A DNA stretch of 64,000 bases from Actinoplanes teichomyceticus ATCC 31121 (GCF_003711105.1 NZ_CP023865.1:2392001-2456000), one strand, 5' to 3'. Shown: positions 8,350-19,261, counted from the stretch's first letter. Notes: generated by a model from the sequence alone, not told the origin. Numbers and translations: made by a program.

Positions 8350-10221
8350 TTACGGTACGGGGTATTCGTTCACATAGACCGGAACGCCCACCTTCGTGGT
8401 GTCGGCCGCGTCGCCCACGCCGTTGACCACGTGGTCGATCACGCCGGCGCTCAGGTTGACCGTCATGATGTGGTGCAGCTTGACGCCCGGGGTCTGCGGT
8501 ACCTCGAAGCCGTTCTCGGTGTGGATCGACGGGTTGTTCTGGTTGAACACGTAGACGCCACCGCCGTACAGGTTGTGGGTCTTGACCTTGGCGCCGACCT
8601 TGTAGCCGGCGTAGCCCTCGACCGAGCCGTTCATCCAGTCCGCCTGCGTCGGCGGGTCGTACGGCAGCTCGTTCTGGTAGAGCACGGTCGTGCCGCCGTT
8701 GCCGTTCCAGACCGTGTTGTACTTCTGGAAGTGCTCGACGAACAGGCCGGTCGCGGTCACGTCGTCACCGTTGATCACCGCGCCGTACAGGCCGGTGTTG
8801 GTCTTCCACCGCTCGGTGTCGCCGCCGGTGAAGCCCTCGACACCGTGGTCGCCGCGCCACACCCAGGTGTGGTCGATCAGCACGTCGTCGCTGTTGACCT
8901 CGAGCGCGGTGGTGGTCCGGCCCACGTGCGGGCCGCCGACGCGGAAGTACACGTCCTGCAGCGTGGTCGGGTTGCTCGGGGTGGTGAAGCCGTGGCCGTG
9001 GGAGCGGCCGACGCGCAGCAGCGCGGAGGACCTCTGCAGGCCGGCGTCGATGGTGACGCCCGCGACCACCACGCCCGGCACGTCCTCGATCTGCAGCGGG
9101 GTGGAGCCCTTGACCGCGGTCAGCGTGGCCTGGCCGAGGCCCAGCACCACGGTGTTCGGCCGCCACACGTCGATGCTGCGGTCGATGTCGTAGACGCCCG
9201 GGGTGAACAGCAGGTGCTTGCCCAGCGCCAGGGCCAGGTTGATCTTCTTGGCCGAGTCGCCCGGCTTCGCGACGTAGAAGTCGGACAGCGGGACGGTACG
9301 GCCCGGGGAGTCCCAGGTGACGCCGGACGTGCCGCGCTGCGCGGCCGGCACGCGGACCTGCCACCTGCCCTTGGCGTCGACGAACAGGAACGGCTTCTGC
9401 CGGCTGACCGGCGTCTTCGCCAGCGTGGTGTACGGCGGGTTCGGGAACGCCGAGTCGTCGGGCGCGCCCACCACGCCGGCGAACACCTGGTTCCACACGC
9501 CGTTGGACCAGCTGGCCACCTCGCTGTTGCGGGTCAGCCACTGCTGCTGCGAGCCGTTCGTGGTGGCCGGCAGCTTGGCGTCGGCGATGAAGCCGCCGCT
9601 GCCGTACTGCGGGCCGGCGGTGCAGTAGTCCATCAGCGACAGGGTGCCGCCGGTGAACTGCACCCGGCGCAGCGACACCGCCTGGGAGACCGCCCAGAAG
9701 TTGGCGGTCTGCCGGCAGCCGTCCTGCCCGGCGCCGTTGATGTTGACGGTCAGGTTGGAGACCGTCCGCCAGAAGTTGACCAGCGCCAGGCAGTTGCTGG
9801 TGCCGCCACCCTCCAGGCAGCGGTTGTACACCTCCACCTTGCCGTTGATCACCACGTCGCCGGGGTTCGCCCCCAGGCCGGTGAGCTCGGTGTAGTAGCC
9901 GACCTTGACCTGCAGCGGCTGCTCGGCGGTGCCGTAGGTGCCCGGCTTGAAGAGAAAGGCGTACCGGTCGGTGCCCATCTCGTTGTCGACCTGCTTGGCG
10001 TTGGCCGCGTCCAGGGTGGCCTGGATCTGGCTGACCGGCATGCTCGGGTCGAAGACGGTGACGTTCTTGCCCAGGTCCGGCGTGGCGGAACCGGGTTGTG
10101 CGGCGGCCGGCGCGGCCTGCGCCGCGACGCCCGCGAGGGCCAGGCCGAGCGCGAGCGCACCGGCGGTGGTGCGGCGCAGCGGGGTACGGGTACCCGCGCC
10201 GAGCCGGCGGATTCTCGTCAT
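8350..10221 (-). CDS. Secreted right-handed beta-helix protein (often annotated adenylyl cyclase-like)
   Basis: 623 residues. ATG 10221 gives a clean signal peptide (twin-Arg-like basic start, ALALGLALAGVAAQA, cut near APAAAQ). The mature protein has NVTVFDPSMPVSQIQATLDA and repeated beta-strand turns (FLFKPGTYG, LLFTPGVYDID, GVTIDAG), the pattern of pectate-lyase/GH55-like parallel beta-helices. Homologues in Streptomyces are frequently labelled adenylyl cyclase, which the sequence does not support. It is probably an extracellular polysaccharide-active enzyme of unknown specificity. It is a single gene followed by the hairpin at 8304-8340. Confidence 0.75.
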   Translation of the reverse strand: MTRIRRLGAGTRTPLRRTTAGALALGLALAGVAAQAAPAAAQPGSATPDLGKNVTVFDPSMPVSQIQATLDAANAKQVDNEMGTDRYAFLFKPGTYGTAEQPLQVKVGYYTELTGLGANPGDVVINGKVEVYNRCLEGGGTSNCLALVNFWRTVSNLTVNINGAGQDGCRQTANFWAVSQAVSLRRVQFTGGTLSLMDYCTAGPQYGSGGFIADAKLPATTNGSQQQWLTRNSEVASWSNGVWNQVFAGVVGAPDDSAFPNPPYTTLAKTPVSRQKPFLFVDAKGRWQVRVPAAQRGTSGVTWDSPGRTVPLSDFYVAKPGDSAKKINLALALGKHLLFTPGVYDIDRSIDVWRPNTVVLGLGQATLTAVKGSTPLQIEDVPGVVVAGVTIDAGLQRSSALLRVGRSHGHGFTTPSNPTTLQDVYFRVGGPHVGRTTTALEVNSDDVLIDHTWVWRGDHGVEGFTGGDTERWKTNTGLYGAVINGDDVTATGLFVEHFQKYNTVWNGNGGTTVLYQNELPYDPPTQADWMNGSVEGYAGYKVGAKVKTHNLYGGGVYVFNQNNPSIHTENGFEVPQTPGVKLHHIMTVNLSAGVIDHVVNGVGDAADTTKVGVPVYVNEYPVP

Positions 10222-10391
10222 ACGGAGGAGCCCCTTCCGAAACAAGATCGCAATGATCCAGGTCACCGAAGCAATCGGTTGAGCTCCATGTCAAGCCCGG
10301 TGAAACGGCATACGCCTGCCAACCTGGGCAAGCCACCCAGGTTCCGGAACCAGAACGGCCGATCGGGCCCCGGAACCGGTCCCGGAATCGC

Positions 10392-11084
10392 TTACGGAAC
10401 CGCGTCCGCGTACACCACGATGTTGCTGCGATAGCTGCCCCGTTCCCGGTCGAAGGAGCCGCCACAGGTGATCAGGCGCAGAGCCGGGCCGGGCGTGTGG
10501 CCGTACACCTCGTCGGCCGGGAACGCCTTCTTCGGATAGCTGGCGACCCGGGTGACCCGGAAGCGGGCCACGGTGCGGTCGGCCCGGCGTACCGAGACGG
10601 TGTCGCCCGCGTGCAGCTCGCGCAACCGGAAGAAGACCGCCGGGCCGTCCCGCGCGGTGTCGACATGCCCGACGACGACCGCCGGGCCGGGCTCGCCCGG
10701 GGTCGGCGAGCCCCGGTACCACCCGGCCGGCGCGTCGGAGCGCAACGGCGGCACGTCCAGGGTCCCGTCGGCACGCAGGCCGATCGCGGAGAGCGAGGTG
10801 TGCACGCCGATCGCCGGGACGTCCAGCCGGACCGGGACGGAACGGTGTCGCCCGCCGGCGCCCGCGGGCCGTCCGGCAGTGACACCGCGTGCCGGCGCCG
10901 GAACGTTCTGCCAGGCCGGCGCGGACGGTGGCGGCATGGCGTCCTCGGTCCGCACGCCGATCGCGGTGACGGTGGCCCCGAGCGCGGCCAGCACGGCGGA
11001 CAACGCCGCGGCGCGACGGTTGCGTATCCGCAGCCGCCGCTCCCGTCCGGACCCGGCAATGCCCGGTCGGCTCATCGTCGGCAT
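10392..11084 (-). CDS. Class F sortase
   Basis: 230 residues: a short cytoplasmic start, one membrane helix (about 25-45) and an extracellular sortase barrel. The catalytic residues are in place: His140 (VVVGHVD), Cys207 (LITCGG) and Arg219 (SYRSNIV). This is a cysteine transpeptidase or hydrolase that acts on sorting-signal proteins at the cell surface. It starts 3 nt after the stop of the membrane/lipoprotein gene at 11088-11519, so the two are co-transcribed and probably act together. An alternative ATG lies at 11075 (MSRPG). Class F sortases are typical of actinobacteria, and their substrates are mostly unknown. Confidence 0.88.
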   Translation of the reverse strand: MPTMSRPGIAGSGRERRLRIRNRRAAALSAVLAALGATVTAIGVRTEDAMPPPSAPAWQNVPAPARGVTAGRPAGAGGRHRSVPVRLDVPAIGVHTSLSAIGLRADGTLDVPPLRSDAPAGWYRGSPTPGEPGPAVVVGHVDTARDGPAVFFRLRELHAGDTVSVRRADRTVARFRVTRVASYPKKAFPADEVYGHTPGPALRLITCGGSFDRERGSYRSNIVVYADAVP

Positions 11085-11087
11085 CGA

Positions 11088-11519
11088 TCAGTCGCGGGCC
11101 GTGCGGCCGACCGCGTACCGCGCGGTGAACAGCGCTGCCAGCAGCAGGAACACGCCGGTGACCAGCAGCGCCAGACGCCGCCCGGGCAATCCGGCGCCAC
11201 CTCCGGCGTCCACCCCGCCGCTGGGCGTCCGCGACGGCCCGGCCGTCGCCCGGACCGGCGTGGAGGTGACCGCCGGGGCGCCGGCCGGATCCTCGGTGGC
11301 CGGCCGCGCGCCGGTCGAGCGGGGGGACAGGGTGCCCGGCGACCCCGGCCCGGTCACCGGCGGCAGGGTCGAGGCGACGGCCGGTCCCGGCTGCGCGGCG
11401 CCGGTGGTGTCCGCGTCGCTGCCGCACGACGACAGCACCAGACCCAGCAGGACCAGCAGCAACGCCGCCGCGCCCAGGGCGACCAGCCAGTTCCGGCGTG
11501 CCGCTGAGGATACGGCCAT
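11088..11519 (-). CDS. Two-helix membrane/lipoprotein paired with class F sortase
   Basis: 143 residues. ATG 11519 follows GGGAGGT. The N-terminal hydrophobic segment ends in VLSSCGSD, a possible lipobox with Cys near residue 33. A Pro/Thr/Gly-rich extracellular stretch of about 75 residues follows. The C-terminus is GLPGRR, a hydrophobic helix (LALLVTGVFLLLAALF) and a short basic tail, which resembles the layout of a sortase signal without a standard LPxTG. It is co-transcribed with the sortase downstream. It is a possible substrate or partner of that sortase, but this is inference. Confidence 0.7.
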   Translation of the reverse strand: MAVSSAARRNWLVALGAAALLLVLLGLVLSSCGSDADTTGAAQPGPAVASTLPPVTGPGSPGTLSPRSTGARPATEDPAGAPAVTSTPVRATAGPSRTPSGGVDAGGGAGLPGRRLALLVTGVFLLLAALFTARYAVGRTARD

Positions 11520-11717
11520 GGTGGTGACCTCCCGGGGGACGCCGGCCGGGTGGTGATGCGGGTGCGCGGAGGAACGTCGCATCACGGATGGAGCGCTACG
11601 CTAGCGGCCGGCCCGCCCGGCCCGCACCCTTCTATCCGTGATCGGTCACTTCGGACGCCCACCGGCCGCCCCGGCCGGGCGCCGTCGGGTGGACCGCCCG
11701 GCCGCCGGGTCCGGACG

Positions 11718-12308
11718 TCAGCGCGTCAGCGTGACGGCGGCGACGGCGGCCAGCAGCACCGCGATCAGGCACGCCAGCAGGAGCGGACGGGTCAGCGGGC
11801 CGCCGGCGTGGCGGGCGGCCGGCCGCCGGTCCGTGCCGGGCGGCGCGGCCGGCGGGGGCGTGGCGCCGAACGCCGACAGGGCCTCGGCCGCCGACACGTC
11901 GGTGGCCGGCGGTGCGGTCAGCGCGGCCGACGCTCCGCCGAAGCCGGTGGGCAACGAGGTGGTCGCGGCGTCGACCGGCGGCATGGCGTACTCGATCTGT
12001 TCGGCGGCCGGGGCGGGAAGCGCCCCGCCGGGCTGCGTCGCGGCGGGCGCGGCCCCGGCGGCGGTGCTCGACCGGCTCGCGAAGATCTCCGCGGCCGCCG
12101 GGTCGGCCGGTTCGACGGTGTGCGGGCCGGGCACCGGCGGCCCGCTCGGCGCGGCCGTCGGGTAGTAGCCGCCCAGCCCCGCGGTCGGCGGCAGCACCGC
12201 CGGGCCGGGCTGGATGTGGTCGGTCCACTGCCGGCCGTCCCACCAGCGGGTCGCGGGCAGGCCGCTCGGGTCGGCGTACCATCCGGCAGGCTGCGCGGGA
12301 CTGGTCAT
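11718..12308 (-). CDS. DUF2510 domain, single-pass membrane protein
   Basis: 196 residues. ATG 12308 has GAGGA upstream. Residues 7-38 (AGWYADPSG...RWWDGRQWTDH) are a textbook DUF2510 motif. A Pro/Ala-rich disordered region follows, and the protein ends with a membrane helix (LLLACLIAVLLAAVAAVTL) one residue before the C-terminal basic end. DUF2510 is an actinobacterial domain found at the start of membrane and secretion-linked proteins, with no assigned biochemical function. No partner gene is obvious nearby. Confidence 0.85.
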   Translation of the reverse strand: MTSPAQPAGWYADPSGLPATRWWDGRQWTDHIQPGPAVLPPTAGLGGYYPTAAPSGPPVPGPHTVEPADPAAAEIFASRSSTAAGAAPAATQPGGALPAPAAEQIEYAMPPVDAATTSLPTGFGGASAALTAPPATDVSAAEALSAFGATPPPAAPPGTDRRPAARHAGGPLTRPLLLACLIAVLLAAVAAVTLTR

Positions 12309-12457
12309 CGGTGCAGATCCTCGTTTCGGTTCCGGCCAGGACGGGGGTGCTCATCGGGCCGGGGCCCGCGGTCCTGAGAACTCCTGACGCTTTGTGGCCC
12401 GCACCGCGGATCGGCGGCGGCCGGGCCGCCGCGCCGGCACACGGGCGGCGAAACGGC

Positions 12458-12486
12458 AGGACCCCCGGCGGGTGGCCGGGGGTCCT
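12458..12486 (-). terminator. Hairpin after M28 aminopeptidase gene
   Basis: A perfect 12-bp stem (12458-12469 with 12475-12486) and a 5-nt loop lie 18 nt past the stop of the minus-strand aminopeptidase gene, followed by CCGTTT. Confidence 0.85.
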
Positions 12487-12503
12487 GTGCGCGGGCCGGG
12501 TGC

Positions 12504-14042
<1,539 letters not shown>

Positions 14043-14245
14043 TCAGGGCGCGACCGGTCCGCCATCATATCAATCAGTACCTATCTCCAAATCTCGCATC
14101 CCTTGATCCGCTCGGAAAATAGCCGTAACGGGGGTGCCACATCTCCATGTCTGAATGGCTAGTCTGCGAAGATCGCCCCGGCCGCGCTGTGCGCGAAACG
14201 CGTCCACTCCGGCCGGTGCGGCGTATCGACAACGGAAGGCAAGGG

Positions 14246-15853
14246 ATGCGGAAATTCCTGGCGGCCACCGTCGCCGCCTCGGCCGGTCTCCTGATCGGTG
14301 CCGGCACGATCCCGGCTGCCGCGGCGGCCCACGGGGGCCACGCGAGCGGCTACACCCCACCACCCATCGACTGGGGCACCTGCACGCGGCCGAGCCTGCA
14401 GGCTCGTAACGCCGAGTGCGGCTTCCTGGTCGTCCCGCTGGACTACGCCAAGCCGAACGGCACCAAGATCAAGATTGCGGTGTCCCGGATCAAGCACAAG
14501 TCCAGCGACGCCCAGTACCAGGGCGTCATGCTCACCAACCCGGGCGGCCCCGGCGGCTCCGGCCTCGGCCTGCCGGTGATCGGCGAGTCGGTGCCCAACG
14601 GCGCCGGCGACCTGTACGACTGGATCGGCTTCGACCCGCGCGGCGTCGGCTCCAGCGTGCCGGCCCTCTCCTGCGACACCGAGTACTTCGGCTACAACCG
14701 GCCGTACTTCGTGCCGGTCAACCGGAAGCTGGAGAAGACCTGGCGCGCCAAGGCCGCCGGGTACGCGAAGAAGTGCGACAAGGCCGGCGGCGCGCTGCTG
14801 GACCACGTCAAGACCACCGACTCGGTCGCCGACATGGAGAGCCTGCGCAAGGCCCTGGGCGCGAAGCAGATCAACTACTACGGCTTCTCGTACGGCACGT
14901 ACCTCGGCCAGGTCTATGCCACGCTGCACCCGGAGCGGATCCGCCGGGCGGTCTTCGACGGCGTGGTCGACCCGACCCGGGTCTGGTACGACGCCAACCT
15001 GGACCAGGACGTCCAGTTCGACAAGAACATGGATGTCTACTTCGGCTGGATCGCCAAGTACGACTCGGTCTACCACCTGGGCAAGACCGGCAAGGCGGTC
15101 GAGGCCAAGTACTACGCGACGCTGCAGGCGCTGCGCAAGACCCCGGCCGCCGGCAAGATCGGCCCGGACGAGTGGAACGACATCTTCGTCTCGGCCGGCT
15201 ACTACGTCTACGGCTGGCAGGACGTCGCCGACGCGTTCGCCGCCTGGGTGAACGACAGGGACCCGTCGCTGCTGCTGGCCAACTACGCCGAGCCCGGTGG
15301 GGTGGCCGCCGACAACAACTACGCGATGTACCTGGCCACCCAGTGCACCGACGTCAAGTGGCCGCAGAACTGGTCCAAGTGGCAGCGGGACAACTGGAAG
15401 ATCTACGCCAAGCACCCGTTCATGACCTGGAACAACGCCTGGTACAACGCGCCCTGCCTGAACTGGGGCGCCAAGCCCGGCAAGCCGGTGCAGATCTCCG
15501 GGAAGAAGGCCCCCGGGATCCTGCTGATCGCCGAGACCAACGACGCGGCGACGCCGTTCACCGGCGCGCTGGAGGTGCGTAAGCGCTTCGGGAAGTCGGT
15601 GCTGATCGAGGGCGTCGGCGGTACCACGCACTCCGGCTCGCTGAGCGGGATCGCGTGCACCGACGACACCATCGCCACGTACCTCGCGACCGGCGTCCTG
15701 CCCAAGCGGGTGCCCGGCAACCGGTCCGACAAGCGGTGCGCGCCGGTGCCGCAGCCGGACCCGACGGCCGCCGCGGCGCTGCGTGCCGACGTGGCCGGCA
15801 AGCAGCCGGCCCGCCCGGTGCCGAGCGTCGGCCGCCCCGCGCTGGTCAAGTGA
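14246..15853 (+). CDS. Secreted alpha/beta-hydrolase, S33 tripeptidyl aminopeptidase type
   Basis: 535 residues. ATG 14246 follows GGAAGG and gives a signal peptide ending AAAAAHG; the 33-residue upstream extension is rejected. The oxyanion loop is NPGGPGGSG and the nucleophile is Ser215 (GFSYGTYLG). The acid and base are probably Asp433 (ETNDAATP) and His462 (GGTTHSG). The layout (an alpha/beta-hydrolase core with a C-terminal TAP-like domain) matches the secreted tripeptidyl aminopeptidases of Streptomyces. Together with the divergent M28 enzyme it would complete extracellular peptide breakdown. Transcription ends at a very strong shared hairpin. Confidence 0.92.
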   Translation: MRKFLAATVAASAGLLIGAGTIPAAAAAHGGHASGYTPPPIDWGTCTRPSLQARNAECGFLVVPLDYAKPNGTKIKIAVSRIKHKSSDAQYQGVMLTNPGGPGGSGLGLPVIGESVPNGAGDLYDWIGFDPRGVGSSVPALSCDTEYFGYNRPYFVPVNRKLEKTWRAKAAGYAKKCDKAGGALLDHVKTTDSVADMESLRKALGAKQINYYGFSYGTYLGQVYATLHPERIRRAVFDGVVDPTRVWYDANLDQDVQFDKNMDVYFGWIAKYDSVYHLGKTGKAVEAKYYATLQALRKTPAAGKIGPDEWNDIFVSAGYYVYGWQDVADAFAAWVNDRDPSLLLANYAEPGGVAADNNYAMYLATQCTDVKWPQNWSKWQRDNWKIYAKHPFMTWNNAWYNAPCLNWGAKPGKPVQISGKKAPGILLIAETNDAATPFTGALEVRKRFGKSVLIEGVGGTTHSGSLSGIACTDDTIATYLATGVLPKRVPGNRSDKRCAPVPQPDPTAAAALRADVAGKQPARPVPSVGRPALVK

Positions 15854-15856
15854 GAC

Positions 15857-15896
15857 GGGACGGCCCGGACCTCCGCGCGGAGGTCCGGGCCGTCCC
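15857..15896. terminator. Bidirectional terminator between convergent genes
   Basis: A perfect 18-bp stem (15857-15874 with 15879-15896) and a GCGC loop lie between the plus-strand S33 gene and the minus-strand ABC operon. It can end transcription from both sides. Confidence 0.92.
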
Positions 15897-15908
15897 CGGC
15901 CGCGGCCG

Positions 15909-16685
15909 CTATTGCGGTACGGCCCTCTTCGCCAGCTGGATCTGCTCGTAGACCCGGGTCCGCAACTCGACGAACCGCGGATCCGCCCGGGTGTGCAACT
16001 GGTCGCGTTCCGCGGGCAGGTCCACCACCAGCTCGTCCTGCACCACGGTCGGCGACGACGACAGCATCACCACCCGCCGGCCCAGGTAGACCGCCTCGTC
16101 GATGTCGTGCGTCACGAACAGCACGGTCACCTTCAGTCGCTGCCACAGCGCCCGGACCAGGTCCTCCAGGTCGGCCCGGGTCTGCGCGTCGACGGCCGCG
16201 AACGGCTCGTCCATCAGCAGCGTCTCCGGCTCGTACGCCACCGCCCGGGCGATCGCCACCCGCTGCTGCATCCCGCCGGACAGCTGCCACGGGTACGCCG
16301 CCGCGGTCCCGGCCAGCCCGACCGCCTCCAGGGCGGAGTCGACCAGCTCCCGGCGGCGCGCGCGTGCGACCCGCTTCTGCCGCAGCGGCAGCTCCACGTT
16401 GTCGCGCACGCTCATCCACGGGAACAGGCTGCGGCCGTACTCCTGGAAGACCACCGCCATGCCCGGCGGCGGCCCGGTCACCACCTTGCGGTCCACCCGC
16501 ACCTCACCCGAGGTCGGCGTCAGCAGGCCGGAGACGCATCGCAGCAGCGTGGTCTTGCCGCAGCCGGACGGCCCGACCAGGCACACCAGGTCGCCGCCCT
16601 CGACGGTGAAGGTGAGGTCGCGCAGCGCCTCCACCTCGCGGTTGCCGGCCCGGTAGACCTTGCGCAGACCCTTCACTTCGAGCAT
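15909..16685 (-). CDS. ABC transporter ATP-binding protein, nitrate/sulfonate/taurine type
   Basis: 258 residues. Walker A is GPSGCGKTT (38-46), the signature LSGGMQQR (135-142), Walker B LLMDEP (156-161) and the H-loop VTHDIDEA. It is closest to the SsuB/TauB/NrtD class. It is the last gene of the four-gene importer operon (binding protein, permease, permease, ATPase), 10 nt after the second permease. It energises uptake of a small substrate that the sequence does not identify. Confidence 0.93.
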   Translation of the reverse strand: MLEVKGLRKVYRAGNREVEALRDLTFTVEGGDLVCLVGPSGCGKTTLLRCVSGLLTPTSGEVRVDRKVVTGPPPGMAVVFQEYGRSLFPWMSVRDNVELPLRQKRVARARRRELVDSALEAVGLAGTAAAYPWQLSGGMQQRVAIARAVAYEPETLLMDEPFAAVDAQTRADLEDLVRALWQRLKVTVLFVTHDIDEAVYLGRRVVMLSSSPTVVQDELVVDLPAERDQLHTRADPRFVELRTRVYEQIQLAKRAVPQ

Positions 16686-16695
16686 CGCGGCCCTC

Positions 16696-17472
16696 CTAGC
16701 CGGCCCGGCGCCGCGCCGCGCGCAGCCCCTCGTACCATCGCAGCGCCCGCCGCTCGGCGAGCCGGAACAGCAGCGAGAGCGCGAAGCCGAGCAGGCCGAG
16801 CAGGATGATCCCGCTCCACATCTCCGGGATCGCGAAGCTGCGCTGGAACTGCACGATGGCGAAGCCCAGACCGTTGCTGGACGCGAACATCTCGCTGATC
16901 ACCATCAGGATGATCGCGATGGACAGCGCCTGGCGCAGCCCGGCCGCGATCCGCGGGGACGCCGACGGCAGCAGCACCCGGGTCAGCCGGGCCGGGCCGG
17001 TCACGCCGTACGCCCGGGCGGTGTCGAGCACCACGCTGTCGGTCGCACGCACCCCCTCGACCGTGTTGAGCAGGATCGGCCACACGCAGCCGAACACGAT
17101 CACGATCACCTTCATGCCGTCGCCGATCCCGGCGAACAGCATGATCACCGGTACCAGGACCGGCGGCGGGATGGCCCGGAAGAACTCCAGGACCGGCTCC
17201 AGCACCGCGCGCAGCCGCGGGTGCAACCCGACCGCCACGCCCAGGCCGACGCCGATCAGCGCGGCCGACAGGTACCCGGCGACCAGCCGGAGCAGGCTGG
17301 GCGCCACGTCGGCGCGCAGCCGCTGCGGCCGCCAGGTGTCGGCGAACGCCTGGAGGATGGCGCGCAGCGGCGGCGCGTAGTAGCTCTCGCTGCCGGCGCT
17401 GAGCCAGTACCAGCCGGTGAACAGGACGATCGGCAGCGCGGTCGCCAGCACCACCCGTTTCAGCATGTTCAT
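16696..17472 (-). CDS. ABC transporter permease (SsuC/TauC type), second copy
   Basis: 258 residues with six membrane helices and the EAA-type loop (DTARAYGVTGPARLTRVLLPSA). Its ATG overlaps the stop of the upstream permease by one base (ATGA), so translation is coupled. It pairs with the product of 17472-18257 to form a heterodimeric channel; many SsuC-type systems use a homodimer. The residues PPVLVPVIMLFAGIGDGMK fit the family. Confidence 0.92.
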   Translation of the reverse strand: MNMLKRVVLATALPIVLFTGWYWLSAGSESYYAPPLRAILQAFADTWRPQRLRADVAPSLLRLVAGYLSAALIGVGLGVAVGLHPRLRAVLEPVLEFFRAIPPPVLVPVIMLFAGIGDGMKVIVIVFGCVWPILLNTVEGVRATDSVVLDTARAYGVTGPARLTRVLLPSASPRIAAGLRQALSIAIILMVISEMFASSNGLGFAIVQFQRSFAIPEMWSGIILLGLLGFALSLLFRLAERRALRWYEGLRAARRRAG

Positions 17473-18257
17473 CAGACGGCCACCTCACCGCGGACCGACT
17501 GGTGCCAGGCGAGCAGGCGGCGCTCACCGGTCCGGGTCAGCAGGTTGATCACCACGCCGAGCGCGCCGGTCACCACGATCAGCGCGTACATGGTCGGCAC
17601 CGCGTCCGAGTTCTGCGCGGTCGCGATCTCCCTGCCCAGTCCGGGCGCGCCGATCACCAGCTCGGCGGTGACCGCCAGGACCAGCGCCACCGAGGCGGCC
17701 AGCCGGATGCCGGTGAACACGTACGGCAGCGCGGTCGGCCAGAGCACGTGCCGGACCCGGCCCCAGGCGGAGAACCGGAAGCTGCGCGCGGTCTCCTCGG
17801 CGACCGGGTCGACGTCCGCCACGCCGTACAGCACCTGGACCAGCACCTGCCAGAACGCGGCGTAGCAGACCAGCAGCAGGGTGGAGCCCAGCTCGGTGCC
17901 GTAGAGCAGCACGGCCACCGGGATCAGCGCCACCGACGGGATCGGGCGCAGGAACTCCACCGTGGACGCGGTCAGCGCGCGCAGCACCGGCGCCGAGCCG
18001 ATCACCAGGCCGGCCAGCACGCCGGCGACCACCGCGATGAGCAGGCCGGTCGCCCAGGCGTACAGGGTGTCGGCGACGGCCTGCCAGAACGCCGGGGTGG
18101 CCGCCTCGGCGGCGAGCGCGGTCGCGATCCGGCTGGCCGGCGGCAGGTACCGTGCGTCGACCAGGCCGAGCCGGGGCAGCGCCTCCACGATCAGGAGCAA
18201 CCCGGCCGGCCCGGCGAGGGCGAGCGGGACCGGGTGGCCGCGGCGGGCCGTCGTCAC
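17472..18257 (-). CDS. ABC transporter permease (SsuC/TauC type), first copy
   Basis: 261 residues. GTG 18257 overlaps the stop of the binding-protein gene (GTGA), which fixes the start; the longer frame reads into that gene. It has six helices and the cytoplasmic loop EETARSFRFSAWGRVRHVLWPTAL, the ATPase-contact segment. It is a partner of the second permease. The operon order is binding protein, this gene, second permease, ATPase. Confidence 0.92.
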   Translation of the reverse strand: MTTARRGHPVPLALAGPAGLLLIVEALPRLGLVDARYLPPASRIATALAAEAATPAFWQAVADTLYAWATGLLIAVVAGVLAGLVIGSAPVLRALTASTVEFLRPIPSVALIPVAVLLYGTELGSTLLLVCYAAFWQVLVQVLYGVADVDPVAEETARSFRFSAWGRVRHVLWPTALPYVFTGIRLAASVALVLAVTAELVIGAPGLGREIATAQNSDAVPTMYALIVVTGALGVVINLLTRTGERRLLAWHQSVRGEVAV

Positions 18258-19222
18258 GGCAGCAGCTTGTCCAGGTCCGGGGCGGTGGTGAAGATGCCGT
18301 CCGTGGTGCCCAGCTCGGCGATCTTCTGCACCGACGCCCGGTTGATCTGGGTCGGCCACTTCGGCAGCACCAGCTTCGCGCGCAGGCCGTCATCGATCTT
18401 GGTGTACGAGGTGAGGATCTGCCGTACCTCGTCCGGGTGGGCGTCGGCGTAGGCCAGGGATTCGTCGATCGCCTCGGTGAAGCGCTTCACCAGGCCGGGC
18501 TTGTCGGCGAGCAGCTTCTGCGAGGTGAAGTACGCCGCGATGGTGAGGTTCGGCGCCGCGTCGACGAACGTCGAGGCCACCTCCCGGCCGCCGGCCGCCT
18601 TGATCGTGGTGAGCTGCGGCTCGACCGCCCACGCCGCGTCGACCTGGCCGCCGGCCAGCGCGGCCGGCATGGCCGGGAACGGCATCTCGACGAACTCGAT
18701 CCGGCTCGGGTCGCCGCCGGCCCTGCGCACCGACTCGCGGGTCACGGTGTCGCCGATGTTCTTCAGCGTGTTCACCGAGATCTTCTTGCCGGCCAGGTCC
18801 TTGGCGGTCCGGATCGGACTGTCCGCCCGGACCACCAGCGCGCCGAAGTCCCGGCCCCGCACACCGGTGGAGGCGACACCCGCCGCGACCGCCTTGACCG
18901 GCACGTTCTTGGTCTGCGCGATCATCAGCGAGGTCAGGTTGCTGAACCCGAACTGGAACTGGTTGCTGACCACGCCGGGCACGATGGCCGCGCCGCCCTG
19001 GCCGGCCTCCATCGTGACCGCGATGTTGCGCGCCGTGAAGAAGCCCTTCGCCTGGCCCAGGTAGATCGGGGCGACGTCGACGATCGGGATGACCCCGACC
19101 GTCACGTTGTCCACGCCGTCCGACGAGCCGCCGGAGCTGCCCGAGTCCTCGTCGGAGCTGCAGGCCCCGACCGTGCCGGCCACCAGGGCCAGGGTCAGGC
19201 CCGCGAGGGAGCGCCGCCGCAT
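18254..19222 (-). CDS. ABC transporter substrate-binding lipoprotein (NMT1/SsuA type)
   Basis: 322 residues. ATG 19222 follows GGAGGA. The lipobox is VGAC with Cys near residue 21. The mature protein (TVGVIPIVDVAPIYLGQAKGFF, GFSNLTSLMIAQ, VDAAWAVEPQL) is a periplasmic-binding fold of the aliphatic sulfonate/nitrate/thiamine-precursor class. The substrate is unknown. The divergent PcaR-like regulator raises the possibility of an aromatic acid, but this is inference only. It is the first gene of the operon; its promoter region holds the palindrome at 19262-19276. Confidence 0.92.
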   Translation of the reverse strand: MRRRSLAGLTLALVAGTVGACSSDEDSGSSGGSSDGVDNVTVGVIPIVDVAPIYLGQAKGFFTARNIAVTMEAGQGGAAIVPGVVSNQFQFGFSNLTSLMIAQTKNVPVKAVAAGVASTGVRGRDFGALVVRADSPIRTAKDLAGKKISVNTLKNIGDTVTRESVRRAGGDPSRIEFVEMPFPAMPAALAGGQVDAAWAVEPQLTTIKAAGGREVASTFVDAAPNLTIAAYFTSQKLLADKPGLVKRFTEAIDESLAYADAHPDEVRQILTSYTKIDDGLRAKLVLPKWPTQINRASVQKIAELGTTDGIFTTAPDLDKLLP

Positions 19223-19261
19223 GTGTGTCCTCCGGTCAATCTGTGCGCACATCGAACAAAA

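Noticed and set aside
8350..10221. Adenylyl cyclase
   Set aside because: The name is attached to homologues in databases, but the sequence shows a secreted beta-helix with no cyclase motif.
8224..10434. 736-residue plus-strand frame opposite the beta-helix gene
   Set aside because: It is a low-complexity Arg/Val/Gly composition typical of antisense frames in GC-rich DNA. The minus-strand protein has a signal peptide and beta-helix motifs.
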